Assembly: GCF_000819805.1 (NCBI RefSeq) | Contig: NZ_CDCE01000037.1 | Coordinates: 1-64,000 of the forward strand | Source: Aeromonas diversa CDC 2478-85 | Lineage (GTDB): Bacteria > Pseudomonadota > Gammaproteobacteria > Enterobacterales > Aeromonadaceae | Length of the DNA: 64,000 bases | Direction: 5' to 3' | Shown here: positions 1 to 10,033 of the stretch, piece by piece | How positions within the stretch are numbered: the stretch's first letter is position 1 | How the letters are laid out: the number at the start of each line of letters is the position of its first letter | Position numbers and translations under genes: made by a program | Notes under the pieces: model-generated | Databases searched by the model: none | Told to the model about the DNA's origin: nothing | What the model saw: only the letters and a program-made list of their open reading frames with translations

Positions 1-1
1 C

Positions 2-2542
2 AGCCTGGATGTGACGGTGCAGGACGACGTGCCAACAGCATACGCCGATGTGAATGATGTCGGAGAGGGTGGCGAAGTCACGGGCAATGTGCTCACTGAT
101 GGGCAAGATGATGTTTTTGGTGCCGATGGAGAGCCCGTTGGTGGCGGCGTTATCGGTGTCAGAGCGGCTGATGGCGATTTGACAACAGCGGCCTCTGGTA
201 ACTTGGGGATAAGTATTCCAGGTGCCTACGGTAATTTAATCCTATACGCAGATGGTAGTTACACGTATCAGGCAACCGCGGATGTTGTTCCGCCACCTGC
301 GGTCGATGTCTTTGTTTACAGTATCACCGATCAAGATGGCGACATTTCGACAACGACGCTCAGCATTACGCTGAACAATGTGGAAATCCTCACCAGTGCC
401 GATGATGGCATGGTTTATGAGGCTGGTCTGCCTACAGGGAGTGATGCGGATGTGGATAGCGAAATCGCGAATGGGCAGCTAAATGCTAGCGGTGGTACAG
501 GTCCCTATACCTATTCTCTGCTCAGTTCAGGGGCGGGTGGTTTCGGAACCTTGTTGCTGAACCCAGACGGTAGTTACACCTATACCTTGGAAAGCCCGTA
601 TGATACCAATCCGGCTATTAACGACGGCAATAATGTCGAGGAGAACCGTGACAGCTTCACCTATCAGGTGATGGATGCAAATGGCAACACGGCAACCGGT
701 ACCCTCTATATCGACATCGTGGACGACGTGCCGCAATTCAACTCGGTGATGGACGCCGTATTGTCGAGTCACACCCATGTGGCGTTTGACGGACGATATG
801 ATGCCAACTTCGGTGCCGATGGCCTTGACTATCTGTCAGTGGCTCTGGCGGGTAGTGGGTTGTACGGTGGCAGCGCGGTCACCTTTGTGCAGGGCGCTCC
901 CGATGTTGACGGCGTGGTCCGAGTCGATGTGACGGATGGACTCAATGTGGTGCTGTTCAGTTTCTATTATGAAACAACGACATCGGCGGCCTCTGACGGC
1001 GGAGATGGCACCGTATCGTTCAATGCGTTTACCAATCCGCTGGATCCCGACCATAGCCAGTTCTTTACGCTGACGGTAAATCCTGACGGCACCTATACGT
1101 TTGACATGATCTCGAACACAGTGATCTCCACCACCACGGTCGATGGGGAAGATTTCACCGCGTTTGGGCCGACCTATAGCGTATATACGGCCGATGGGGT
1201 ACCGGGAACCTCCGACCTACCATCGCTGATCATCTATGGCAGTGACGGTGATGGGGTCACCGATGCCGATGATCAGGTCAATGCCTCCAGCCAGGGGATT
1301 GGCGTGAAGACGCCGACTATCGGCAGTGGTGAGTCGCTGACATTCGACTTTGAGAAGGATCAGTCTTACGTCAAGTTCAGCCTCCAGCAGTTTTCGGGGG
1401 GTGGCTCGGCGACCTTTATGATCCTGCTCGATGGTGCGGTCTTCGATTTCTACCCCCTCCTCGCTGCTGATGGGCTGACCATCACCAAACCGAGTTCGGG
1501 GGATGCATGGGTCGAAGTGATTGTGACCGAGAATGTGGGGCTGATTGGAACGTGGGCGCAAACGGGCACGGCGGCAGAGCCAGTCTATACGCTCTATGTC
1601 GGTACTCAGTTTGATGACCTGAAACTTGAGCACGATGCAGGTTCGCTGAAGTTCAACGTCAACCACATCACCTACGACCAGACGATTGCCGTTGAAGACT
1701 TGCTGCTTAACTTCAATCTGGCCGCGACGGATCTGGATGGTGATAAGGCAGTGCTGGGTGATCAGCTGACCGTGATGATGCTTGATCCCAGTGAGCCTGT
1801 TGCCGCCACGGCAGTAGGGGCAGATGCCAACGATGGCGTTGTGCTGGTTGGTAACGGTGAAGCGGACGTCATAACCGGCGGCACCGGTAATGACATCCTG
1901 ATCGGGGAGGCGGATAACGACCAATTGTACGGCGGTGGAGGTAATGATCTGCTGGATGGTGGCAGCGGTAATGATCTGCTCGATGGGGGCACCGGCTCGG
2001 ATACTGCCTCCTACATGGATGCCAGTGCCGGTGTTACCGTTGACCTGAATATAGTGGGGGCACAGAACACGGGCGGCGCCGGGCAGGATACGCTGGTCAG
2101 TATCGAGAACCTCACCGGGTCTGACTATGACGATATCCTCACTGGGGATGACGGTGACAACGTCCTCATTGGCGGAGGCGGTCAAGATACCCTGACGGGG
2201 AATGACGGTAGCGATACCTTCAAATGGGACAGTGGTGATGCCAGTGCCGGGGTGGATGTGATTCAAGACTTCCAGGTCGGACTCGGCGGAGATGTGTTGG
2301 ATATCAGTGAATTGCTCAGCGGAGCATCTGATAATGCCACTGCATTGGAGCAGTACCTGACCTTTAGCCAAGGGCCCGGTGGTAGCACGACGCTGGTGAT
2401 CGATGTCGATGGAGTCGCAGGAGGGACCACGCAGACTATCCAGTTTGACAGCCTGGATCTGACGGCGGGCGGGACTCTGAGTAACCATGATATTATCCAG
2501 AGTCTGTTGGACACTGAAAACCTTAAGGTTGTCGGTCCTTAA
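2..2542 (+). CDS. RTX-type giant adhesin, C-terminal part (5' end outside window)
   Basis: The frame is open from the first bases, so the gene starts upstream. About 847 residues are visible. They begin with tandem Ig-like/VCBS-type repeats of the T1SS-143 kind, marked by DDVP at repeat borders and GSYTY strands. Near nt 1874-2220 there are glycine/aspartate nonapeptide calcium-binding repeats (GGTGNDILIG, GGGGNDLLDG, GGSGNDLLDG). The end (DTFKWDSGDA, then DVIQDFQ and VLDISELL) matches the VCA0849-type C-terminal target of type I secreted proteins. Known for the family: export by an ABC/MFP/TolC system, calcium-driven folding, and roles in surface attachment and biofilm. The transporter genes are not in view. 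The N-terminal retention module and total length cannot be judged. Base composition is visibly less GC-rich than in the siderophore genes. Confidence 0.9.
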   Translation, partial: SLDVTVQDDVPTAYADVNDVGEGGEVTGNVLTDGQDDVFGADGEPVGGGVIGVRAADGDLTTAASGNLGISIPGAYGNLILYADGSYTYQATADVVPPPAVDVFVYSITDQDGDISTTTLSITLNNVEILTSADDGMVYEAGLPTGSDADVDSEIANGQLNASGGTGPYTYSLLSSGAGGFGTLLLNPDGSYTYTLESPYDTNPAINDGNNVEENRDSFTYQVMDANGNTATGTLYIDIVDDVPQFNSVMDAVLSSHTHVAFDGRYDANFGADGLDYLSVALAGSGLYGGSAVTFVQGAPDVDGVVRVDVTDGLNVVLFSFYYETTTSAASDGGDGTVSFNAFTNPLDPDHSQFFTLTVNPDGTYTFDMISNTVISTTTVDGEDFTAFGPTYSVYTADGVPGTSDLPSLIIYGSDGDGVTDADDQVNASSQGIGVKTPTIGSGESLTFDFEKDQSYVKFSLQQFSGGGSATFMILLDGAVFDFYPLLAADGLTITKPSSGDAWVEVIVTENVGLIGTWAQTGTAAEPVYTLYVGTQFDDLKLEHDAGSLKFNVNHITYDQTIAVEDLLLNFNLAATDLDGDKAVLGDQLTVMMLDPSEPVAATAVGADANDGVVLVGNGEADVITGGTGNDILIGEADNDQLYGGGGNDLLDGGSGNDLLDGGTGSDTASYMDASAGVTVDLNIVGAQNTGGAGQDTLVSIENLTGSDYDDILTGDDGDNVLIGGGGQDTLTGNDGSDTFKWDSGDASAGVDVIQDFQVGLGGDVLDISELLSGASDNATALEQYLTFSQGPGGSTTLVIDVDGVAGGTTQTIQFDSLDLTAGGTLSNHDIIQSLLDTENLKVVGP

Positions 2543-2561
2543 GGCCGCCCTTAACCAGGAA

Positions 2562-2591
2562 GGGGATGGTAATCGTTCGATTACCATCCCC
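2562..2591 (+). terminator. Perfect 14-bp hairpin after the RTX gene
   Basis: GGGGATGGTAATCG is followed by TT and then its exact reverse complement, starting 19 bases after the RTX stop codon. No T-run follows, so this is not a textbook intrinsic terminator. It may end or protect the 3' end of the long adhesin mRNA, or be a protein-binding inverted repeat. Confidence 0.5.
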
Positions 2592-2624
2592 ATGATGTAG
2601 ACAGGTATAGCGCTGAGGTTTGGC

Positions 2625-3176
2625 ATGACATCACTGACGTGGGTTGATATCGATGGGGTCCGCTATAGCTGTAGCGGTGACCAGATCGACTGCCATGGCC
2701 AGTTTGGCTACCACACACGGTTCGATGGACATACGCTCTCCCAGCTCGAAATTGAGAACCGGGAGGGGGAGGCCGCAGGCTGCTTGAATGTGGACTTCAC
2801 CTCAGGTCAACTCGCCTTTACGCCTTACCCTGGTGCCAATATCGAGGGGTTGACCCTGCTGATCGGCGGCGAGGAAGGGCAGAGTGAGGTGACCCTCTTG
2901 TCTCTGGTCGCCAATGAGTGGGGCGATCTGCTGGCCCAGAACGATGAGACCTTGCTCTGGGAGCTTCCAGCCGATCCCGACCATCAGCTCCCTTCACCCG
3001 ATAGCGGACAGATTCTGACGTGGGACTCTTTTGCCTTCCAGGATGAACAGGAGGAGTGGATTGGCTCTTCTGACGGCGCGTCGCCCCCCCGGTTAGTGGG
3101 CAGCGATGAAGGGATACTCTTTAGCGAAGTCGATATCGACAGTGTGCTCGACATTCCTCCCCATCATCCCATCTAG
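2625..3176 (+). CDS. Unrecognised acidic 183-aa protein downstream of RTX adhesin
   Basis: I do not recognise this family. The ATG is preceded by a GAGG-type ribosome site. There is no signal peptide, no membrane segment and no cysteine motif. The protein is acidic and rich in tryptophan, leucine and aspartate. It starts with a short beta-rich stretch (WVDIDGVRYSCSGDQIDC) and ends with EVDIDSVLDI, which loosely resembles the VLDIS-type ending of the preceding adhesin. It lies 82 bases after the adhesin stop, in the same direction, with a hairpin between. A role linked to the adhesin is possible but is inference from position only. Confidence 0.7.
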   Translation: MTSLTWVDIDGVRYSCSGDQIDCHGQFGYHTRFDGHTLSQLEIENREGEAAGCLNVDFTSGQLAFTPYPGANIEGLTLLIGGEEGQSEVTLLSLVANEWGDLLAQNDETLLWELPADPDHQLPSPDSGQILTWDSFAFQDEQEEWIGSSDGASPPRLVGSDEGILFSEVDIDSVLDIPPHHPI

Positions 3177-3236
3177 TTAGCAGCCTCATTCGTGGCATAA
3201 TCCCTGATGTCTATGTATCCGGATGAGGTCAGTGTG

Positions 3237-3938
3237 ATGTTCAAATCTCTTCTTCCCCTGTCAGTGTTGGTCTTGCTCTCACCGGCATGGGCCATCGATG
3301 CGCCGACGGCGGCGCATGTGAGTGTCAGCGGGGTTGCCGAGCGTAAGGTTGAGCCTGATATGGCCACCCTCTCGGTGTCGGTGACCGCCTTGCAGAAGGA
3401 TGGTCTCAAGGCGAAGCAGCAGGTGGATAGCAAGGTCGCAGCCTTCTTTGGCAAGCTGGAGGGGCTGGGGATCAAACGCAGCGACGTCGATGCGGGCAAT
3501 CTGGTGGTCTCCCCCGAGTATCAATATGCACCTGAGAAGAAGCCGCAGCTGCTGGGTTATCGTGCTCAGCGCCAGCTCTCTGTCAGGCTGTATCAGCTTG
3601 AGAAGTTGAGTCAGCTGATGGAGACGGCGCTGGGTGCCGGGCTTGAGACCGTTTCCCAGATCGAATACGGGCTCAAAGATGCCAAAGAGGAGCGAGGGCG
3701 AGTCCGTCTTGCCGCGATCGAGGATGCCAAGGCCAAGGCGCAGGCATTGGCCGTCGGGTTTGATGCCAAGCTGGGTAAGGTCTACTCGGTTGCATATGAG
3801 GCGCAGCAACCCTCGCCCGTCTATGGGCGCAGCAACAAGATGATGGCGATGGCCGCTTCCGATGCACAAGAGAACACCTATCAGCAGCAGACCATAGTGC
3901 TCAGTGACAGGGTAGAAGCCATCTTCCTGCTGGAGTGA
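3237..3938 (+). CDS. SIMPL-domain (DUF541, YggE-like) periplasmic protein
   Basis: A 233-aa protein with a signal peptide (MFKSLLPLSVLVLLSPAWA, cleavage probably after AWA), so periplasmic. The rest is one SIMPL/DUF541 domain. Visible family marks are the HVSVSGVAERKVEPDMA start, the YRAQRQLSVRL strand, and the helical stretch with repeated AKAKAQALA. I chose the ATG at 3237 over one at 3207 because the signal peptide begins there and GATGAGG lies just upstream. E. coli YggE is of similar length and is linked to lower oxidative stress; its biochemistry is unclear. An intrinsic terminator follows, so the gene is probably a single unit. Confidence 0.88.
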   Translation: MFKSLLPLSVLVLLSPAWAIDAPTAAHVSVSGVAERKVEPDMATLSVSVTALQKDGLKAKQQVDSKVAAFFGKLEGLGIKRSDVDAGNLVVSPEYQYAPEKKPQLLGYRAQRQLSVRLYQLEKLSQLMETALGAGLETVSQIEYGLKDAKEERGRVRLAAIEDAKAKAQALAVGFDAKLGKVYSVAYEAQQPSPVYGRSNKMMAMAASDAQENTYQQQTIVLSDRVEAIFLLE

Positions 3939-3958
3939 TGGTGAGGCGTTTCTGGTTG

Positions 3959-3991
3959 GGGGCAGTCATCGCAACGATGCTGCCCCTTTTT
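3959..3991 (+). terminator. Intrinsic terminator after SIMPL gene
   Basis: GGGGCAG pairs with CTGCCCC, with an inner CATCG/CGATG stem and a CAA loop, followed by five T. It lies 20 bases after the SIMPL stop and just before the end of the convergent DAHP synthase gene. Confidence 0.85.
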
Positions 3992-4002
3992 GTTGGCGCG
4001 GG

Positions 4003-5091
4003 TTAACTGGCCAGCAGTACCTCATCGCGCCTTGCAACATGGTGGCGGCGATCCGCGACCGCCGCTGCCAATGTAGCGAGCAGAACTTCTGAGGCTTCCC
4101 AGCCGAGGCAGGCATCGGTGATCGACTGACCATAGTGAAGGCTCGCCAGAGGTCCTGTCGGCTGGCTTCCCTCTTTAAGAAAACTCTCGACCATGACGGC
4201 GGCGACAAATGTGCTCCCATGGCTCATCTGTCGTGCCAGCTCTGTCGCCACTCGGCTCTGGTTTTGGTGTTGCTTCTGGCTATTGCCGTGACTGCAATCG
4301 ATCATCAGGCGCGCCGGCAATCCCTCCCGCTGCAGACGCAAGGCCGCCTCTTCCACATCGGCCTGGTAATAGTTAGGGGTCTGCCCGCCGCGCAAGATGA
4401 TATGAGCGCTCTCATTGCCCTCGCTGCTTACCACCATCATGCCTCCCTGGTGACCCGGGGCGGTGAAGAGGTGAGGGGCCTGGCTTGCCAGGATGGCGTC
4501 GATGGCAACCCGGATGTTGCCGTCGGTACCGTTTTTAAACCCCACGGGGCAGGGGAGGGCCGAGGCCAGCTGACGGTGGACCTGAGACTCTGTGGTGCGG
4601 GCCCCGATGGCACCCCAACTGACCAGATCGGCCAGGTAGAGGAAACTGGTGGTATCGAGAAACTCGGTGGCCGTCGCCAGCCCCATCTCATTGATGGCGA
4701 GCAGTAACTCTCGGGCAAGACGCAGCCCATGGTTGATGTCATGGCTGCCATCGAGATGGGGATCGAAGATGAGCCCCTTCCACCCTATGGTGGTGCGGGG
4801 TTTTTCGAAGTAGGCGCGCATGACGATGCACAGACTATCCCGGTACTCATCGGCCAGTGCACTGAGTCGGCGAGCATACTCGAGGGCCGCTTGCGGGTCG
4901 TGCAGGGAGCAGGGGCCGATCACCACCAACAGGCGGTCATCCTGTCCGCTCATGATCTGGCGGATCTGGTGGCGATGGGAGCCGATCTTCTCCTGGATGA
5001 TGGCAGGGCACGGCAGCTGAGCCAGCAGTTGGGCCGGAGTGGGGAGTGCCTCCACATGGAGGGCGCGCATGACCGAGTAGTAGAGTGACAT
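4003..5091 (-). CDS. 3-deoxy-7-phosphoheptulonate (DAHP) synthase, class I, Fur-linked
   Basis: A 362-aa enzyme of the AroF/AroG/AroH family (usual length about 350-360). It joins phosphoenolpyruvate and erythrose 4-phosphate in the first step of the shikimate pathway. Visible family motifs are VVIGPCSLHD, MRAYFEKPRTTIGWKGL, GARTTESQ, GFKNGTDG, and MIDCSHGNS near the end. The start is the ATG preceded by AAGG. A good Fur-box match sits 80 bases upstream, and the siderophore operon is next door. It therefore probably supplies extra chorismate for DHB synthesis under iron starvation. Which aromatic amino acid inhibits it cannot be read from sequence, so I give no letter. Confidence 0.92.
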   Translation of the reverse strand: MSLYYSVMRALHVEALPTPAQLLAQLPCPAIIQEKIGSHRHQIRQIMSGQDDRLLVVIGPCSLHDPQAALEYARRLSALADEYRDSLCIVMRAYFEKPRTTIGWKGLIFDPHLDGSHDINHGLRLARELLLAINEMGLATATEFLDTTSFLYLADLVSWGAIGARTTESQVHRQLASALPCPVGFKNGTDGNIRVAIDAILASQAPHLFTAPGHQGGMMVVSSEGNESAHIILRGGQTPNYYQADVEEAALRLQREGLPARLMIDCSHGNSQKQHQNQSRVATELARQMSHGSTFVAAVMVESFLKEGSQPTGPLASLHYGQSITDACLGWEASEVLLATLAAAVADRRHHVARRDEVLLAS

Positions 5092-5170
5092 CCGGATTAC
5101 CTTGTGCAGCTTAACGGAGCATGGTGATAGGAGTTAGGCCGCATTCGCGTTGCTCACATCACCATCAAGT

Positions 5171-5189
5171 GATAGTGATTCGCATTATC
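5171..5189 (-). promoter_or_regulatory. Fur box upstream of DAHP synthase
   Basis: GATAGTGATTCGCATTATC matches the 19-bp Fur consensus at about 15 positions, with both outer arms intact. It lies 80 bases before the DAHP synthase start and 100 bases past the viuB-like stop, so it most likely serves the DAHP synthase. Confidence 0.75.
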
Positions 5190-5289
5190 AATCTTTGCTT
5201 CTCATATGCAACCCCAGATAAAGGGGGGATATTCTATTGATGAAATAGTTGTTAATCACCATGAGTCACTCTACTGCCATCCACTTGCT

Positions 5290-6096
5290 CTAGCTTTCCA
5301 TCGCCGCATGACGATCTTGGTGATAAGCATCCTCACTCTTGCCATGGCGCCAATAGGGCACGGCGTAGACGCGACGACGATCCACATCCAGAGTGCGCCG
5401 AATATGCTGACGCAGTGGCAGAACCAGTCCCTCTTCTCCACCGAACCAGAAATAGCTGGCCTCCGGCGCTATCGGAAGCCGGATGAAGTGCTCGACTAAG
5501 GGGGCCGTCTGATCCGGTTCCCCGACGAACCAGGTTTGAGTGACCCCGCTTGGTAAGGGGATCTCCTGTATCTCATCGCGATGGGGCACCAACAGGAGTA
5601 TCTCTCCCTTGGCCTGGGGCGACATCACCTCAGCCATGGCACAGATGGCGGGCAGGGCGGTGAGATCCCCGGCCATGTAGTAGTTGTCTGCCTCTTGCAA
5701 CATGGGGGTCGGGCCGCCGGGCCCAGAGATGGCCAGTCTGTCGCCGGGGACGGCATGCAGGGCAAAGTGGCTGGCGGGGCCCAGCTCGCCGTGCAGGGCG
5801 AAGTCGATATCGAGCTCCAGCTGCTCACGGCGAAAGGCGCGAAGGGTGAAGGTGCGGATGATGGGGCGCGTCGCCGGGTCTTCCCAGCGGGGACCCTGGG
5901 GAGTCGGTGTCGGCAGCACTATCTCGCTCTGCCCGGGGCGCGGCAGCATGATCTTGATATGGGCACCACCACAGGTGAAGGGGTAGTCGGCCAGATCGGG
6001 ACTGCTTAGCGTGAGGCGGCGAAGACCGGGAGAAAGCTCGGTGATCCGCGTGACGGTGAGCAGGCGCGGACGATTAACCGGAGGGAGGTGAGACAT
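5290..6096 (-). CDS. viuB: Siderophore-interacting protein (ViuB-like ferric-siderophore reductase)
   Basis: A 268-aa cytoplasmic flavin-dependent reductase of the SIP/ViuB family (ViuB about 271 aa). It reduces imported ferric siderophore to release iron. Seen are the FAD-binding half with RTFTLRAFR and DFALHGELGPASHFA, then the conserved GPGGP and YYMAGDLTALPAI, and FWFGGEEG near the C terminus. The start at 6096 fits family length. A longer reading from 6129 is possible but adds residues that do not fit. It is divergent from amoC, and its own Fur box lies about 45 bases upstream. It should act at the end of the amonabactin uptake route. Confidence 0.9.
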   Translation of the reverse strand: MSHLPPVNRPRLLTVTRITELSPGLRRLTLSSPDLADYPFTCGGAHIKIMLPRPGQSEIVLPTPTPQGPRWEDPATRPIIRTFTLRAFRREQLELDIDFALHGELGPASHFALHAVPGDRLAISGPGGPTPMLQEADNYYMAGDLTALPAICAMAEVMSPQAKGEILLLVPHRDEIQEIPLPSGVTQTWFVGEPDQTAPLVEHFIRLPIAPEASYFWFGGEEGLVLPLRQHIRRTLDVDRRRVYAVPYWRHGKSEDAYHQDRHAAMES

Positions 6097-6140
6097 GGGA
6101 AGAGGGCTCCATAAGAAAATGGTGTCCATTCTTGTTTAAA

Positions 6141-6155
6141 TGAAAATAATTATCA
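6141..6155 (-). promoter_or_regulatory. Fur box upstream of viuB-like gene
   Basis: TGAAAATAATTATCA is a 7-1-7 Fur inverted repeat with one mismatch to TGATAATNATTATCA. It is 45 bases before the chosen viuB start and separate from the amoC Fur box about 150 bases away, so the two divergent promoters appear to be controlled one by one. Confidence 0.8.
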
Positions 6156-6170
6156 ATGCTCACTCCCTTG

Positions 6171-6200
6171 GAGCTCGGGTCTGACAGAGGACCCGAGCTC
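6171..6200. repeat. Perfect 11-bp inverted repeat in the viuB-amoC intergenic region
   Basis: GAGCTCGGGTC and its exact reverse complement are separated by 8 bases. The repeat lies between the two divergent Fur-controlled promoters. There is no clean T-run on either side; CTCTCTCTCC follows on the plus strand. It could be an operator for a second regulator, or a hairpin that keeps the two transcription units apart. Confidence 0.6.
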
Positions 6201-6255
6201 GCCTCTCTCTCCTGCGCTTCTCGTTCAGCACTCCCATCCATTGCGACAAATTCCA

Positions 6256-6322
6256 TTGACCCGGCGATTTCAGTGCGAGTATTTTAGCGACCCTGATGCG
6301 ATATCGATAATCATTATCATTA
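6256..6322 (+). promoter_or_regulatory. Promoter and Fur box of the amo operon
   Basis: TTGACC at 6256 and TATTTT at 6280 with an 18-base spacer form a possible sigma-70 promoter. GATAATCATTATCATTA at 6306-6322 is a strong Fur-box match. An alternative -10 (GATAAT at 6306) lies inside the Fur box. The box runs right up to the first ATG at 6323, which argues that translation starts at a later ATG. Confidence 0.8.
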
Positions 6323-6346
6323 ATGTTTGTGTTGGTTGGGTCTGAA

Positions 6347-7503
6347 ATGGAAACTCATGTAATGGAAACCGCCCCTCGGGAGCAGGCTCCTTTGCCCGAT
6401 CTGCTCTTCTCATCCGAGCAGGGCGAAATTCGGGCCTACGAGCTCGGCGAGCCTATGGTGACGCCAGCGGGGGAGTGGGCTCACTTAGAGCGCCAGATTG
6501 CCGAGGCGTTGGAGAAGGCGCATGCCGCCGGCCAGGAGAACCCCCTGCTAATGGGGGCGTTTGCTTTCGATCCGGCCGAGGCGTCTTGCCTCTATGTGCC
6601 CGGCAGGACTGAGCGGGGGCCGAAGCCGCAGCCCAGGGCGAGCGAGCCCCTCACCAATCAGGCCATCTCGGTGCAGAGCCTGCCTGCAGCCGGTGAATTC
6701 AAGGCCTCGGTGAGCGCGGCCCTCGACTCTTTTGCATCCGGCCCTCTGGCCAAGGTGGTGCTGTCGAGAAAGCTCGCCCTCGAGCTGCGTCAGCCCGTCG
6801 AGCCTGCGCGCGTGCTCGAGCGGCTGGTCAGCCAAAACCCTCACGCGTTTCACTTCTCCCTTCCCCTGGGCGGCGGTCGCTGCCTGCTTGGGGCCAGCCC
6901 CGAGCTGCTGCTGCGGGTGCGCGACGGCGAGATCTTTACCCATCCCCTGGCCGGCTCGGCCAAGCGGGGCAGCGCCCCCGAGCAAGACCGTGCGGTGGCC
7001 AACGCGCTGCTCGCCTCGGGTAAGGATCAGCATGAGCACAGGCTGGTGATCGACGAGATCCGTCGCGTGCTTGCCCCTCATTGCCGGGCGCTGGCGATTC
7101 CCGCGAGCCCCACCCTGATGAGCACCGACACCCTTTGGCACCTGGGCACGCCGATCCGGGGCGAGCTTCATTCTGCTGAGGTGGGCGTGCTGCCCTTGGC
7201 CTGTCGCCTTCATCCCACGCCGGCCCTGTGCGGTTATCCGACCGAGTTGGCACGCCAGTTTATCCGGGAGCGGGAGCCATTTCGTCGTGCCCTCTTTAGC
7301 GGCATCGTCGGCTGGTGTGACAGCCGGGGCAACGGCGAGTGGGCCGTGGTGATCCGCTGCGGCGTGCTCGATGGCCACAGGGTCGAGCTGTTTGCTGGGG
7401 CCGGCATAGTGGCAGGGTCCGATCCCGCCATGGAGTGGGCCGAGACCGGCACCAAGCTTGGCACCATGTTAAGAGCCCTGGGCGTGGACTGTGAGGTGGC
7501 CCT

Positions 7504-7507
<4 letters not shown>
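6347..7507 (+). CDS. amoC: Isochorismate synthase (EntC-type), amonabactin pathway
   Basis: Converts chorismate to isochorismate, the first step toward DHB. About 386 aa from this start (EntC 391). The chorismate-binding domain fills the C-terminal two thirds. Visible marks are [53 protein letters not shown] and [14 protein letters not shown]. In-frame ATGs lie at 6323, 6347 and 6362. I prefer 6347 because 6323 abuts the Fur box and has no ribosome site, but 6362 is also possible. The stop overlaps the amoE start by four bases (ATGA), so the two are translationally coupled. In older A. hydrophila work an EntC-like gene was called amoA; here I follow the C-E-B-F-A-G-H naming. Confidence 0.93.
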
Positions 7508-9129
<1,622 letters not shown>

Positions 9130-9148
9130 TACAAGGAATCGACACCTC

Positions 9149-10033
9149 ATGGCAATCCCAACCCTGACCTCCTACCCTATGCCGACCCAGTGGAAGAGCA
9201 ACAAGGTGAGCTGGCGCCTCGACCCCAAGCGCGCCGCCCTGCTCATTCACGACATGCAGGAGTACTTCACCGCCTTCTACGGCGAGCAGAGCCCCATGGT
9301 CGTGGCCCTTGTCGAGCGTCTGGCCACAGTACGCCGCCACTGCAAGGCCCTCGGCATTCCGGTCTACTACACGGCCCAGCCCAAGGAGCAGAGCGCCGAG
9401 GAAAGAGCGCTGCTCAATGATATGTGGGGTGCCGGGCTCACCAAGCGCCCCGAGCAGCAGGCCATCGTCGCGGCGCTCACCCCCGAGGAAGACGATACTG
9501 TGCTGGTCAAGTGGCGCTACAGCGCCTTTCATCGCTCTCCCCTCGAGGAGATGCTGCGTGAGGAGGGGCGCGATCAGCTCATCATCGGCGGCATCTATGG
9601 CCACATCGGCTGCATGATGACCGCCTGTGATGCCTTCATGCGCGACATTCAGCCCTTCTTCCTGGCCGACGGCATCGCCGACTTCTCTCAAGAAGAGCAT
9701 CAGATGGCCCTCGATTACGTGGCGACCCGCTGCGGCAAGGTGATCCCCTGCGCCGAGGCGCTGGCCATGGGGCCTGCCGCCACGCCTCTGCTCACCTATG
9801 AGGGGCTCAAGGCGCGGCTGCTCAGCCACATTGATGAGGAGGAGGAGGCGTTCGACCCCGACGAGAGCCTGATCGACTATGGTCTCGACTCGGTACGCAT
9901 CATGGGGCTGCTCACCGAGTGGCGCGCCGCCGGGGTGGAGCTGAGCTTTGTGGATCTGGCGCGCGCACCCACCCTCAACGCCTGGTGGCGCCTGGTCGAG
10001 CAAAGACGCAGCGCCTTGGAGGTGACAGCGTGA
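9149..10033 (+). CDS. amoB: Isochorismatase with aryl carrier protein domain (EntB-type)
   Basis: A bifunctional 294-aa protein (EntB 285). Residues 1 to about 210 are the isochorismatase domain ([50 protein letters not shown]), which makes 2,3-dihydro-DHB and pyruvate. The last 75 residues are an aryl carrier domain; Ser248 in GLDSVRIMG is the expected phosphopantetheine site. The start is the ATG after AAGGA at 9133. The stop overlaps the GTG start of amoF (GTGA). DHB on this carrier is the starter unit for AmoF. Confidence 0.95.
   Translation: MAIPTLTSYPMPTQWKSNKVSWRLDPKRAALLIHDMQEYFTAFYGEQSPMVVALVERLATVRRHCKALGIPVYYTAQPKEQSAEERALLNDMWGAGLTKRPEQQAIVAALTPEEDDTVLVKWRYSAFHRSPLEEMLREEGRDQLIIGGIYGHIGCMMTACDAFMRDIQPFFLADGIADFSQEEHQMALDYVATRCGKVIPCAEALAMGPAATPLLTYEGLKARLLSHIDEEEEAFDPDESLIDYGLDSVRIMGLLTEWRAAGVELSFVDLARAPTLNAWWRLVEQRRSALEVTA

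Noticed and set aside
1874-2220. Regular DNA repeats in the RTX gene considered as a CRISPR or mobile repeat
   Set aside because: They encode in-frame calcium-binding nonapeptides and have no spacer structure.
1217-2626. Minus-strand open frame of 469 codons opposite the RTX adhesin
   Set aside because: Low-complexity shadow of the Asp/Gly-rich repeats; the plus strand shows clear RTX and secretion motifs.
5206-5499. Plus-strand 97-codon frame near the DAHP synthase and viuB genes
   Set aside because: Over two thirds lies antisense to viuB; no family resemblance.
9919-10029. N-terminal extension of AmoF upstream of 10030
   Set aside because: It overlaps the aryl carrier domain of AmoB in another frame; the GTG at 10030 gives a normal condensation-domain start.
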